From positions 434,001 through 498,000 of the forward strand of contig JAWMQN010000003.1 of assembly GCA_033283265.1 (NCBI GenBank): DNA of 64,000 bases, written 5' to 3'. The notes below the pieces were generated by a model. It did no database searches and had not been told where the DNA came from. It saw only the letters and a program-made list of their open reading frames with translations. Shown in pieces: positions 42,938-50,849 of this stretch (its first letter is position 1; every line of letters begins with the position of its first letter). The translations under genes were made by a program, and so were the position numbers. This DNA is from Mangrovimicrobium sp033283265 (lineage in GTDB: Bacteria > Pseudomonadota > Gammaproteobacteria > Pseudomonadales > Halieaceae).

Positions 42938-44287
42938 ATGAGTACCGATTTCCAGGTCATTCAGGACTGGTTGAGACAGCACCAGATCTCCGAGGTGGAG
43001 GTGTTGGTGCCGGACATGACGGGCAACGCCCGCGGCAAGTTCATCCCCGCCCACCAGTTCCTCAGCATGGGTGAACCCAAGCTGCCCGAAAGCATTCTGG
43101 TGCAGAGTGTCACCGGGGAATACTGCGAGGAGCACTGGGAGCTGGTCGAGCCGACCGATGCCGACATGACCCTGCGCCCCGATACCAGCGCGATGCGCCT
43201 GGTGCCCTGGGCTCGCGAGCCAACCGCACAGATTATCCACGACTGCTACAACAACCGCGGCGAACTGCACCCGCTGTCCACCCGCAACGTGCTGCGCAAG
43301 GTGCTCGACCTGTATGCGGCCGAGGGGCTGAAACCGGTGGTGGCCCCGGAGGTGGAGTTCTACCTCGTCGCCCGCAACCTCGACCCCGACTACGTACTCG
43401 AGCCACCCAGCGGTCGTTCCGGCAGGAAGGAGACTTCGCGCCTGTCCTACAGCATCGACGCGGTGGCGGAGTTCGAGGACTTCGTCGAGGACATGTACGA
43501 CTACGCCGAGGCGCAGGAACTGCAGGTCGATACACTGATCCACGAGAATGGCGCGGCGCAGATGGAGATCAACTTCCTCCATGGTGACGCCATGAGCCTC
43601 GCCGACCAGGTCTTCACCTTCAAGCGCACGGTGCGCGAGACGGCGCACAAGCACGGTGTCTACGCCACCTTTATGGCCAAGCCGATGCAGAACGACGCCG
43701 GTAGCGCGCTGCACATCCACCAGAGCATGGTGCGTGCGGACACCGGTGAGAATATCTTCAGCGACAGCAAGGGCCGGCACACCGAGGCCTTCATGTCGTT
43801 TATCGCCGGCCTGCAGCACTACACGCCGGAGCTGATCGCCTTCTACGCGCCCAACGTCAATTCCTACCGCCGCCTGGCGCCGGATATCGCCGCCCCGATC
43901 AACGTCAACTGGGGCGTCGGCAACCGCACTACCGCATTCCGCGTCCCGGAGAGCGGCCCCGCGGCAACCCGGGTCGAGAACCGCTTCCCCGGCGCGGACG
44001 CCAACCCCTACCTCGCCTTCGCGGCGACCCTGGCTTCCGGGTTCCTCGGCATGCAGCGCAAGCTGCAGCCCACGGCGCCGCACCAGGGCACGGCCAACGA
44101 GGACGAAGTGGAAGTGGCGCGGACGCTGGAGGAGGGCCTGCGCAGCCTGGGCAGCTCGCCGGAAGTGCGCGAGGTCTTCGGCAGCCTGTTCCTCAAGGCC
44201 TTCGCCGCGGTGAAACGCGACGAGTTCGAGGAATTCAACCGGGTGATCTCTTCCTGGGAGCGGGAACACCTGCTCCTGCAGGTCTGA
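42938..44287 (+). CDS. Glutamine synthetase-family ligase, PuuA/SpuB-like
   Basis: This 449-residue enzyme has the glutamine-synthetase fold without the adenylylation-loop context of GlnA. PDMTGNARGKFIP is the PuuA-type N-terminal motif. The catalytic acid-rich motifs are APEVEFYLV, ENGAAQMEIN, GSALHIHQSM and RVPESGPAATRVENRFPGADANPYLAFAA (two pieces). It likely joins glutamate to putrescine or a similar amine using ATP, ahead of the divergent FAD oxidase. ATG at 42938 is preferred to the TTG at 42881, which lies inside the -35 box. A membrane-protein gene follows 21 bases later. Confidence 0.9.
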   Translation: MSTDFQVIQDWLRQHQISEVEVLVPDMTGNARGKFIPAHQFLSMGEPKLPESILVQSVTGEYCEEHWELVEPTDADMTLRPDTSAMRLVPWAREPTAQIIHDCYNNRGELHPLSTRNVLRKVLDLYAAEGLKPVVAPEVEFYLVARNLDPDYVLEPPSGRSGRKETSRLSYSIDAVAEFEDFVEDMYDYAEAQELQVDTLIHENGAAQMEINFLHGDAMSLADQVFTFKRTVRETAHKHGVYATFMAKPMQNDAGSALHIHQSMVRADTGENIFSDSKGRHTEAFMSFIAGLQHYTPELIAFYAPNVNSYRRLAPDIAAPINVNWGVGNRTTAFRVPESGPAATRVENRFPGADANPYLAFAATLASGFLGMQRKLQPTAPHQGTANEDEVEVARTLEEGLRSLGSSPEVREVFGSLFLKAFAAVKRDEFEEFNRVISSWEREHLLLQV

Positions 44288-44308
44288 TCCGGGCGCCTGG
44301 CTGCATCA

Positions 44309-45181
44309 ATGGGTGAAGTGGATACCCTGTTCGGCAGCACGGCGCGCTATCGCCTGTTTACTGCGGTCAAGTATCTAGTCTATTGCCTGCTCGCCATCAA
44401 TGTCTGGCTGTTCCTCGACGAAGAGCTGACCGCCCTGCAGTACACCTTCGTCGACGGCTTCGATCTGTCGCAGGTAATCCAGGTTTTCTCGGCGACCATC
44501 GACACCGGCGCCTGGCTCCTGCTGCTGATCATGTTTGAGCTGGAGACCTCGGTGCTCGATGACCGGCGCATTCGGGGCGCGGTCAAGTGGGCGCTGCACG
44601 GCCTGCGGCTGGTCTGTTACGTGGCGGTGTTCTACGCCTTCGTCGGCTACGTCGATGAACTGCTGATGCTCTACAACGCGGTCCCGCTGGCGGGCTTCGA
44701 CGCCTGTGCCAACCTGCAGCAGGGCTATTCCCTGCTGCTGGACCTGGATGAGTACGCGCCACTGGCGGCAGACAACTGCGCCGGAGTGACCGGGCCCGTC
44801 TGGCAGCTGGACGGCTTCTCCATCCTCGCCCCGGCAGCCAGCCTCGAGAGCGCTCGCTGGCTGGCCTGGACCGATGTCATCAACTCCGGCGCCTGGCTGT
44901 GGGTGGTGATCGTGCTCGAGGTCGAAGTGCGCCTGCAGTTACGCGGTGAACTTTCCGACCACCTCGTGCATGTGCTGCGTCTGTTCAAGGCGACAATTTA
45001 CGCCACCCTCTTCCTCGCCGCGGGTTACTGGGGGTATGCTGGCAGCTTACTTGATTTCTGGGATGCGGCGCTCTGGCTGTTCGCGTTCATCTTTATCGAG
45101 ATGAATGTGTTCGAATGGCAGTACGAGACTGCCCACGACGCAGCTGAGCCGACCACCGGTAGCAGCGCCGCGCCCACCTGA
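44309..45181 (+). CDS. Internally duplicated multi-pass membrane protein, unknown
   Basis: This 290-residue protein has about six or seven hydrophobic helices and no family I can name. A repeat is visible: IDTGAWLLLLIMFELET, then GLRLVCYVAVFYAFVGYVDELL, corresponds to INSGAWLWVVIVLEVEVRL, then VLRLFKATIYATLFLAAGYWGYAG. A third, partial copy DAALWLFAFIFIEMNVFE ends the protein. Each copy places an acidic residue pair within a helix, as in FELE, LEVE and IEMN. The central loop has Cys residues (DACANL, DNCAGV) probably in the periplasm. The gene follows the PuuA-like gene by 21 bases and precedes mtnA by 14, so it looks co-transcribed. Confidence 0.8.
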   Translation: MGEVDTLFGSTARYRLFTAVKYLVYCLLAINVWLFLDEELTALQYTFVDGFDLSQVIQVFSATIDTGAWLLLLIMFELETSVLDDRRIRGAVKWALHGLRLVCYVAVFYAFVGYVDELLMLYNAVPLAGFDACANLQQGYSLLLDLDEYAPLAADNCAGVTGPVWQLDGFSILAPAASLESARWLAWTDVINSGAWLWVVIVLEVEVRLQLRGELSDHLVHVLRLFKATIYATLFLAAGYWGYAGSLLDFWDAALWLFAFIFIEMNVFEWQYETAHDAAEPTTGSSAAPT

Positions 45182-45195
45182 CCGGCCTGAACCCC

Positions 45196-46296
45196 ATGCA
45201 ATCCCCTTCTTTTCTGGCCAGCCTGCGCTGGGACGCGGCTGCCAACGCAGTCGAGATTGTCGACCAGACCCTGCTGCCCCACGCATTGCGTCACGTGCGT
45301 CTGGATACACTCGATGCCTACTCCCACGCGATCAGCGCCATGCTGGTGCGCGGCGCGCCACTGATCGGGATTACCGCCGCCTACGGTCTCGCGCACGCCC
45401 TGTCGCTGGACGCTTCAGAGGACAACCTGGCGGCGGCCAGCGCCCGCCTGATCGCCACTCGCCCGACCGCGGTAAACCTGCGCTGGGCTCTGGAGCGCAT
45501 GCAGGCGCAGGTCGAGCACCTGCCGCCGGAGCAGCGTGGGGCCGCCGCCCTGGCATGCGCCCACAGTTTGCGCGATGCGGAAATCGCCAGCTGCGCGGCC
45601 ATCGGTGACCACGGTCTCGCGCTGTTGCGGGAGTTGGTGGATATACAGCGGCCCCTGCAAATCATGACCCACTGCAACGCCGGCGCGCTCGCCACCATCG
45701 AGTGGGGTACCGCTCTGGCGCCCATCTACCGCGCCCACGCCGCCGGGATTCCGGTCCATGTCTGGGTCTCGGAAACGCGCCCGCGCAACCAGGGTACGCA
45801 CCTCACCGCGTGGGAACTGCAACAGGCCGGTGTGCCCTGCACTGTGGTGGTCGACAACAGCTGTGGCCAGTTGATGCGCGAGGGCAGGGTTGATTGCGTG
45901 ATCGTCGGCTCCGATCGCACTGCGGCCAACGGCGATGTCTGCAACAAGGTCGGCACTTACCTGAAGGCGCTCGCCGCGCGGGATAACGGCTTGCCATTCT
46001 ATGTCGCGCTGCCCGCCTCCACGGTGGACTGGCGTTGCGCCGGCGGCGCGGACATCCCCATCGAGGAACGCGACGCAGACGAGGTGCTGAGCGTATCCGG
46101 GCGGGATGATTCCGGCGCGGTTCGCGCCATCAGCCTGTCCACTGCGGATACCCGGGCAGAAAACCCGGCCTTTGATGTCACCCCGGCGCGCCTCGTCTCA
46201 GGACTGATCACGGAGCACGGTGTGTTCGCTGCCAGCGCGGATGGGCTGGCGGAGTTACAGCGCTGCTGTCAGGGTTTCTCGTCCACCCCGATGTGA
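45196..46296 (+). CDS. mtnA: S-methyl-5-thioribose-1-phosphate isomerase
   Basis: It converts methylthioribose-1-phosphate to methylthioribulose-1-phosphate in methionine salvage. The 366-residue protein has VRGAPLIGITAAYG, MTHC160NAG and VGSD240RTAANGD, the catalytic Cys and Asp of the MtnA family at the same positions as in B. subtilis-type enzymes. The NPAFDVTPARLVSGLITEHGV motif is complete. Its last 28 bases overlap a small zinc-ribbon gene on the other strand. Other salvage genes are not in the window. Confidence 0.94.
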   Translation: MQSPSFLASLRWDAAANAVEIVDQTLLPHALRHVRLDTLDAYSHAISAMLVRGAPLIGITAAYGLAHALSLDASEDNLAAASARLIATRPTAVNLRWALERMQAQVEHLPPEQRGAAALACAHSLRDAEIASCAAIGDHGLALLRELVDIQRPLQIMTHCNAGALATIEWGTALAPIYRAHAAGIPVHVWVSETRPRNQGTHLTAWELQQAGVPCTVVVDNSCGQLMREGRVDCVIVGSDRTAANGDVCNKVGTYLKALAARDNGLPFYVALPASTVDWRCAGGADIPIEERDADEVLSVSGRDDSGAVRAISLSTADTRAENPAFDVTPARLVSGLITEHGVFAASADGLAELQRCCQGFSSTPM

Positions 46297-46475
46297 TCGA
46301 TGCGCGGGTAGGGGCGCCACTGGAAGATTTGCTTGTGATTGCAGATCAGGCAGCTGTGCTCGATATCGCCTGACTGGGGATCCATGGGGCCGCTCTGGGT
46401 CATCATGCCCTGTCCGCAGGTGTCGCAGACATAATTGACTTCGATAGGGCGAACTTCGCGTTTGATTTCCGGCAT
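46269..46475 (-). CDS. Small zinc-ribbon protein
   Basis: This 68-residue protein carries two cysteine pairs, CDTC and CLIC, in VNYVCDTCGQGMM and EHSCLICNHKQIF, that should hold one zinc. I do not know a function; similar short zinc-ribbon proteins are common in Pseudomonas-like bacteria. The ATG at 46475 is clear. It overlaps the 3' end of mtnA by 28 bases on the opposite strand. Confidence 0.75.
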   Translation of the reverse strand: MPEIKREVRPIEVNYVCDTCGQGMMTQSGPMDPQSGDIEHSCLICNHKQIFQWRPYPRIDHIGVDEKP

Positions 46476-46589
46476 GTTGGCCTACCCCCGGGTCCGGAGT
46501 GTCTGGAATGTGCTGCTATTTTGGGGGGTGTGTTGTGGGGGCCGCCGGCGGGGCCGGCGGCGGCTGAACCTGAAAGCTGGCGTGGCTAG

Positions 46590-46808
46590 CTAGTAGTCGT
46601 CCAGTTCCAGGTCGTAATAGCCCAGCTCTTCACGAAGACGCTTTTCCTCCAGCCGTTGTTCGGCCCGGCGGCGTTTTTCCGCGAGCCGCTGCTTGTCGCT
46701 GGCAACGGGTGTGGTTTCGTCAAAGTCGTCCTCGGACATGTCGCTGAAGATCGGCTCGAACATGTCGTCGAGCGAATCCGAGGAGGATTCCTGGCTGCGC
46801 TCTCCCAT
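46590..46808 (-). CDS. Small acidic/charged protein (PA3496-like)
   Basis: This 72-residue protein has an Asp/Ser-rich N-terminus (SDSLDDMFEPIFSDMSEDDFDET) and a highly charged helix (KQRLAEKRRRAEQRLEEKRLREELGYYDLELDDY, read in two parts). The shape resembles the PA3496 family annotated as envelope-integrity proteins, though that link is from memory of pattern only. A ribosome site, GGGAGGTGATT, precedes the start. No membrane span or signal is present, so it is probably cytoplasmic. Confidence 0.65.
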   Translation of the reverse strand: MGERSQESSSDSLDDMFEPIFSDMSEDDFDETTPVASDKQRLAEKRRRAEQRLEEKRLREELGYYDLELDDY

Positions 46809-46939
46809 AAATCACCTCCCGATGATTTACATCCAAGATAACACTTGAACAGGAGTTCTCCCCTGTCCTAGCGCGGAGTAAATCAAAAAATTTCCGGGTT
46901 GGCGAACATTTTTTCGCAGTGAATTGTGCACAAATTGTG

Positions 46940-47026
46940 GGACAGCCCGCGGGCCTTCGCCGCCTTCCGTGGCGGCTTCGTGACATCCATGTCTCTTCCC
47001 CCCCGGGAAAGGTCCGCGGGCTGTCC
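46940..47026 (-). repeat. Palindromic extragenic element, copy C (divergent, inverted)
   Basis: Arms 46940-46955 and 47011-47026 form a 16-bp stem with one G-T pair. On the minus strand the interior has a TTCCC/GGGAA hairpin, then GACATGGATGTC, then a hairpin GCCGCC-ACGGAA-GGCGGC: three hairpins inside a long stem, as in copies A and B, whose middle hairpin contains ACATGGATGT or ACAGGGATGT. Sequence similarity to A/B outside that motif is slight. Confidence 0.55.
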
Positions 47027-47118
47027 GTCGGGGTGTGCTGCAAACGCTGTGCCAGTAGGCAAAGCGTAAAAAACGGCGCTTTTGGCCGCAAAATACGCGC
47101 TTTTTCACTTCTTTGCAC

Positions 47119-47138
47119 TGTCCGCGGACATGTCCGCG
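47119..47138. other. Overlapping palindromes after the shikimate kinase-like gene
   Basis: TGTCCGCGGACA (47119-47130) and CGCGGACATGTCCGCG (47123-47138) are perfect palindromes that overlap. They begin 4 bases after the stop codon on the minus-strand transcript. There is no T run, so they are not a plain terminator. Confidence 0.5.
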
Positions 47139-47141
47139 TGA

Positions 47142-47663
47142 TCAGAACTGGCGCTCCCGTACGCCGGGATGCGCCAGGATGGCTGTGACCACCTGCTCCG
47201 GCGCCAGGCCCTCGGTATCCACCTGCAGGGTGGCGTGCCGCTGGTACAGCGGTGTGCGTTCGGCAAAAATTTCTGCGAAATCCTGTGCGCTGTCCGAGGC
47301 GATACCGCGGGGCGGGGCGGTTGCGACACGCTGCGCCAGCGTCTCGAGATCTGCCTGCAGGTAGACCACCGGGCCGAGCGAGCGCAGGCGGGCCATGACC
47401 GCATCGCTGTATACCGCGCTGCCGCCCGTGGCTACGACAGCCGCGCTGAGGTCCATCCCGAGCAATACCTGCTCCTCGACCCGGCGCAGGTAGCGGTAGC
47501 CGCGCTGTTGCAGGATCTCCTCCAGAGTCGCCCCCTCGCGCACCTGGATGTCGATGTCCGTATCGAGGAAGCGCAGGCCGCAGTGTTTCGCCAGCAGGAT
47601 GCCGACACTGCTCTTGCCGACCCCGGGCATGCCGATGAGGCTGATGCTCTGTTGCTGTTCCAT
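47142..47663 (-). CDS. Shikimate kinase-like P-loop kinase
   Basis: This 173-residue P-loop kinase has the Walker A motif GMPGVGKSS, FLDTDIDIQVREG with the shikimate-contact Asp, and LRRVEEQVL, which fits the FRxxE motif with F replaced by L. The usual GGG motif reads TGGSAVY and the lid region RTPLYQRHATLQVD fits the family. The substitutions suggest a second, atypical kinase rather than the main AroK, which would normally sit beside aroB. Start is ATG 47663. It is divergent from gcvT. Confidence 0.8.
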   Translation of the reverse strand: MEQQQSISLIGMPGVGKSSVGILLAKHCGLRFLDTDIDIQVREGATLEEILQQRGYRYLRRVEEQVLLGMDLSAAVVATGGSAVYSDAVMARLRSLGPVVYLQADLETLAQRVATAPPRGIASDSAQDFAEIFAERTPLYQRHATLQVDTEGLAPEQVVTAILAHPGVRERQF

Positions 47664-47841
47664 CGTCGTACTCCGCGTTTTGTCGCGTTCCCGCCACACC
47701 TGCCCGGTGTCGAGCGGACCACAACCCTTCGCCGCCTTCGTGGCTGGACAAGCCTGCACCGGGGCGCCGTCGCACAGTCGCTTGCAGGGGGCAGGGGGGG
47801 TGGTTAGAGTTGCGGATTCCCAACTACTCACGAGCTGCGCC

Positions 47842-48951
47842 ATGACCCTGCTGACCACTCCCCTGCACCAGTTACATCGGGAACTGGGTGCGAAAATGGT
47901 CCCCTTTGCCGGTTATGACATGCCGGTACAGTATCCCACGGGTATTCTGCGCGAGCACCAACACACGCGCGAGCAAGCGGGACTGTTCGACGTCTCCCAC
48001 ATGGGGCAGGTAGTGATCAGCGGCGCCGGTGCGGCCGAGGCGCTGGAGAAACTCGTGCCGGCCGATCTGGTCGGCCTGGGACTGAACCGGCAGACCTACA
48101 GCCTGCTCACCAACCCGGCCGGCGGCGTGCGCGACGACCTGATCATCACCCGCTGGGCCGAGGACAGCTTTTTCCTGGTGGTGAACGCGGCCTGCAAAGA
48201 CCGGGATATTGCCTACCTGCGTGAGCACCTGCCCGAACTCGCCATAGAGGTGCTGGAAGACCGGGCCCTGCTCGCCCTGCAGGGGCCTCTGGCCCGCAGC
48301 GTGATGGCCACGCTTTGCTCGGCAGCGGCGCAACTGGTGTTCCTGCAGGGCATGTCGGCAGACATCGAAGGAAGCGAAGTGTACCTCACCTGCTCCGGTT
48401 ACACCGGGGAAGATGGCTTTGAAATCTCATTGCCCGCCGCCAGCGCCGAGCATATCGCGCGCAAGCTGCTGGCCACAGCCGGGGTCGAAGCCATCGGTCT
48501 CGGCGCCCGCGATTCCCTGCGGCTGGAGGCCGGCCTGTGCCTTTACGGCCATGAACTGAACGAGGATATCGACCCGGTGCAGGCCGGCCTGGCCTGGGCC
48601 ATCGCCAGGGCACGTCGACCGGACGGGGCGCGCCCCGGTGGCTTTCCCGGTGCCGAGGTGATCCTCGAGCGCCTGCAAAACCCGCCGCCGCTGCGCCGCG
48701 TGGGGCTGGTGGTGGATGGCAAGCGGCCGGTGCGGGACGGGCAAACGGTTCTCGACGCAGGCGGCAGAGCGGTCGGTGAAATCTGCTCTGCCGCCTTTGG
48801 CGCCAGCGCCGGCGGCCCGATTGCCATGGCCTATATCGCCCGCGAACTCGGTGAACCGGGGACAGCGCTGGCCGTCGACGTGCGCGGCAAGCAGGTGCCG
48901 GTGACGGTCACACGCATGCCCTTCGTGCCGCAGCGCTACTATCGCGGGTAG
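47842..48951 (+). CDS. gcvT: Glycine cleavage system T protein (aminomethyltransferase)
   Basis: It takes the methylene group from aminomethyl-lipoyl-H protein to tetrahydrofolate. It has 369 residues: TPLHQLHRELGAKMVPFAGYDMPVQY in two parts, GLFDVSHMGQV, LLALQGPLA, CSGYTGEDGFEISLP, LGARDSLRLEAGLCLYGHEL. The terminal SAAFGASAGGPIAMAYI fits the barrel end. The start at 47842 follows the family; the open frame extends further upstream over shikimate kinase but is not used. gcvH, gcvP and lpd are not beside it, so it stands apart from a gcv operon. It converges on an HNH nuclease gene. Confidence 0.93.
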   Translation: MTLLTTPLHQLHRELGAKMVPFAGYDMPVQYPTGILREHQHTREQAGLFDVSHMGQVVISGAGAAEALEKLVPADLVGLGLNRQTYSLLTNPAGGVRDDLIITRWAEDSFFLVVNAACKDRDIAYLREHLPELAIEVLEDRALLALQGPLARSVMATLCSAAAQLVFLQGMSADIEGSEVYLTCSGYTGEDGFEISLPAASAEHIARKLLATAGVEAIGLGARDSLRLEAGLCLYGHELNEDIDPVQAGLAWAIARARRPDGARPGGFPGAEVILERLQNPPPLRRVGLVVDGKRPVRDGQTVLDAGGRAVGEICSAAFGASAGGPIAMAYIARELGEPGTALAVDVRGKQVPVTVTRMPFVPQRYYRG

Positions 48952-48979
48952 TTCGGCTGGCCGCGGCCCAGCCCGGAAG

Positions 48980-49525
48980 CTAGTGCGCCCAGTCCCGCTT
49001 GGCGCGAAACTGCCGCGAGAGGTATTCCATCTGGTCGGCGAGAATCCGTTCCTTGGCGAGGAAGTGCCACTCGAAGGGGTTGGGCCGGAAAGGCACTGCC
49101 AGCAGGGGCATGCCCGCCTCTTCCGGCGTCATGTTGTCCTTTTGCCAGTTGCAGCGCTTGCAGGCGGCGACAACGTTTTCCCATTTATCCCGGCCACCGC
49201 GCGAGGTCGGCAGCACGTGGTCGCGGGTCAGGTCGCCGCGCGGGTACTGCTGGCCGCAGTAGAGGCAGCGGTGATCGTCGCGGCGAAACAGCGTGCGGTT
49301 GCACAGAGGGGGGGTGAAGTCGCGAACGATGCGCCCCTGGATGGCGATGATCGGCTGCAGGTCGATGCGGGAGCGGAGCCCGGTGAGCCGCTGGATACCG
49401 CCGAAAATTGGGGGAAGGGTATCCCCGATGCCGTAGATGACATCGCCTTTGGCGTAGGCGGATACCGCCTCGTGAATGGTTATCCAGCCGCGTGGCTGGC
49501 CAGCCATATCCAGTCGTAGGATCAA
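48980..49525 (-). CDS. HNH endonuclease-domain protein
   Basis: This 181-residue protein has an HNH motif of the common gammaproteobacterial HNH_5 type: RRDDHRCLYCGQQYPRGDLTRDHVLPTSRGG, then WENVVAACKRCNWQKDN (in pieces), i.e. two Cys pairs and a DHV-xPxSRGG active site. Length and VLRLDMAGQP-like start fit uncharacterised Pseudomonas homologues, so a TTG at 49525 is used as start; an ATG at 49507 is the alternative. It stands alone and does not look like part of a mobile element or a restriction system. Confidence 0.82.
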   Translation of the reverse strand: MILRLDMAGQPRGWITIHEAVSAYAKGDVIYGIGDTLPPIFGGIQRLTGLRSRIDLQPIIAIQGRIVRDFTPPLCNRTLFRRDDHRCLYCGQQYPRGDLTRDHVLPTSRGGRDKWENVVAACKRCNWQKDNMTPEEAGMPLLAVPFRPNPFEWHFLAKERILADQMEYLSRQFRAKRDWAH

Positions 49526-49613
49526 AGGCTACGGGCTCCCACTCGCAGGTTCCTTTGCTACGCTACTGCAATTTTATGGCAACCACAATCGTAGTTTTGC
49601 CGGCGCCTGCCGC

Positions 49614-50849
49614 TCACATCAGAGGGTGATCGCGCAGTGGCTGTTTGTCGCACAGGCCCGGGTGGCGAATCCCGTAGCTGGCCTCGAAGGCGCTTGCCGG
49701 CAGGGGGCGGTCGAAAAAATAACCCTGGATCAAGTCGCAGCCGAGTTCCTTGAGTCGCTCGGCGACCGCTTCGTCCTCGACGCCCTCGGCGACCACTTTC
49801 AGGGAGAAGTTGTGGGCGAGGTCGATGACGGCCTTGACGATGGCGTGGTGCTTGCCGCATTCGAGCATGTTGCGCACGAAGCTGCTGTCGATCTTGATCT
49901 CGTCCACCGGCAGGTCGCGGAAGTAGGAGAGCGACGAATAGCCGGTGCCGAAGTCATCGAGGGACACCTGTACGCCAATCAGGCGCAGGCGCGCCAGTTG
50001 CTGCATCATGGCCTCGGGGTTGACCACCATGATGCGCTCGGTCACTTCCAGTATCAGCCGTCGCGGCGTCACGCTGTGGATATCGAGCGCGTCGCGGACC
50101 ACCGCGAGGATCTGGTCATCGAGCAGCAATTGCGGCGATATGTTGACTGCGATCGTCAGGTCCTCGGGCCAGCGGGAGAGCCGTGCAACTGCCGATTTCA
50201 CTGCCCACCAGGTCAGTGGGCGGATGATGTCATTGCTCTCCGCGACAGTGATGAACTGCGCCGGGGGGACGAATTCGCCGTCCGCCTTGCGCCAGCGCAT
50301 CAGCGCTTCTGCCCCGGCGAGGGTGCGGTAGGTGGTCTGTACCTTGGGCTGGTAGAAGAGATCGAGTTCGCCGCGGGCCAGCGCCTGCTCCAGTTCCTGC
50401 AGTAGCTTGCGCTCGCTGTCGGCGCGGTACTCGGCGACCTGCGTGAACAGGTGGTAGCTGCAGTCGCGGGCGCGAGCTTCGCGCAGCGCCATGCGCGCCT
50501 GTCGCAAGGACTCCTCCGCACCGTGGACATCGCCCTGGATACTGGTGAAGCCGGCGCGAAAGCCCAGGGTTACCGGCCGACCGAACTGCAGGTGTGGCTC
50601 CTTGAACAGTCGCTCGAGCTTGGCGGTTGCGAGGGACAGCTCGCCGCTGGAGGCGACGCCCCGGAGTATTACGCAAACCCGATTGTCCTCCAGCTCGCGC
50701 AATTCATCACTGGGTCGCAGCCAGCTGTGCAGGCGGCGCAGGAAGACGCGCTGGAAATCCTCCGTGGTCGCCCGCCCGTGGCGGTCGAGGAGAAATTCGG
50801 CGTCGGCGAGTTCGATAACGCCCAGCATGTGCTGATCGGTTTGACTCAT
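49614..50849 (-). CDS. Cyclic-di-GMP phosphodiesterase, EAL domain
   Basis: This 411-residue protein probably hydrolyses c-di-GMP. Residues 1-145 look like a decayed GGDEF domain without a GGDEF motif. The EAL domain follows, with the intact signature E181AL, N236 in AVNISP, E268, the DD(298-299)FGTGYSSL loop, K319 and E355 in AEGVED: all catalytic residues of active enzymes. It has no membrane span. It overlaps the upstream HD-GYP gene by 4 bases (ATGA), so both are made together. Confidence 0.9.
   Translation of the reverse strand: MSQTDQHMLGVIELADAEFLLDRHGRATTEDFQRVFLRRLHSWLRPSDELRELEDNRVCVILRGVASSGELSLATAKLERLFKEPHLQFGRPVTLGFRAGFTSIQGDVHGAEESLRQARMALREARARDCSYHLFTQVAEYRADSERKLLQELEQALARGELDLFYQPKVQTTYRTLAGAEALMRWRKADGEFVPPAQFITVAESNDIIRPLTWWAVKSAVARLSRWPEDLTIAVNISPQLLLDDQILAVVRDALDIHSVTPRRLILEVTERIMVVNPEAMMQQLARLRLIGVQVSLDDFGTGYSSLSYFRDLPVDEIKIDSSFVRNMLECGKHHAIVKAVIDLAHNFSLKVVAEGVEDEAVAERLKELGCDLIQGYFFDRPLPASAFEASYGIRHPGLCDKQPLRDHPLM

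Larger units (their letters stand above)
46809..47141. other. 333-base spacer holding palindromic structures
   Basis: This is the longest spacer without a gene. It contains palindromic element C at 46940-47026 and a perfect palindrome at 47123-47138, plus a short 10-bp palindrome TTGTGCACAA at 46924-46933. No open frame here resembles a protein. It also includes the upstream region of the small acidic gene. Confidence 0.7.

Noticed and set aside
46809..47141. CRISPR array or tRNA
   Set aside because: The repeats are inverted, not regularly spaced direct repeats, and no cloverleaf can be drawn. No CRISPR array was seen elsewhere either.
47548..47841. N-terminal extension of gcvT
   Set aside because: The frame is open through the shikimate kinase-like gene but GcvT similarity starts at the ATG at 47842.
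48980..49525. Homing endonuclease or prophage HNH
   Set aside because: There are no phage genes, introns or inteins nearby, and the protein resembles a widespread chromosomal HNH family.
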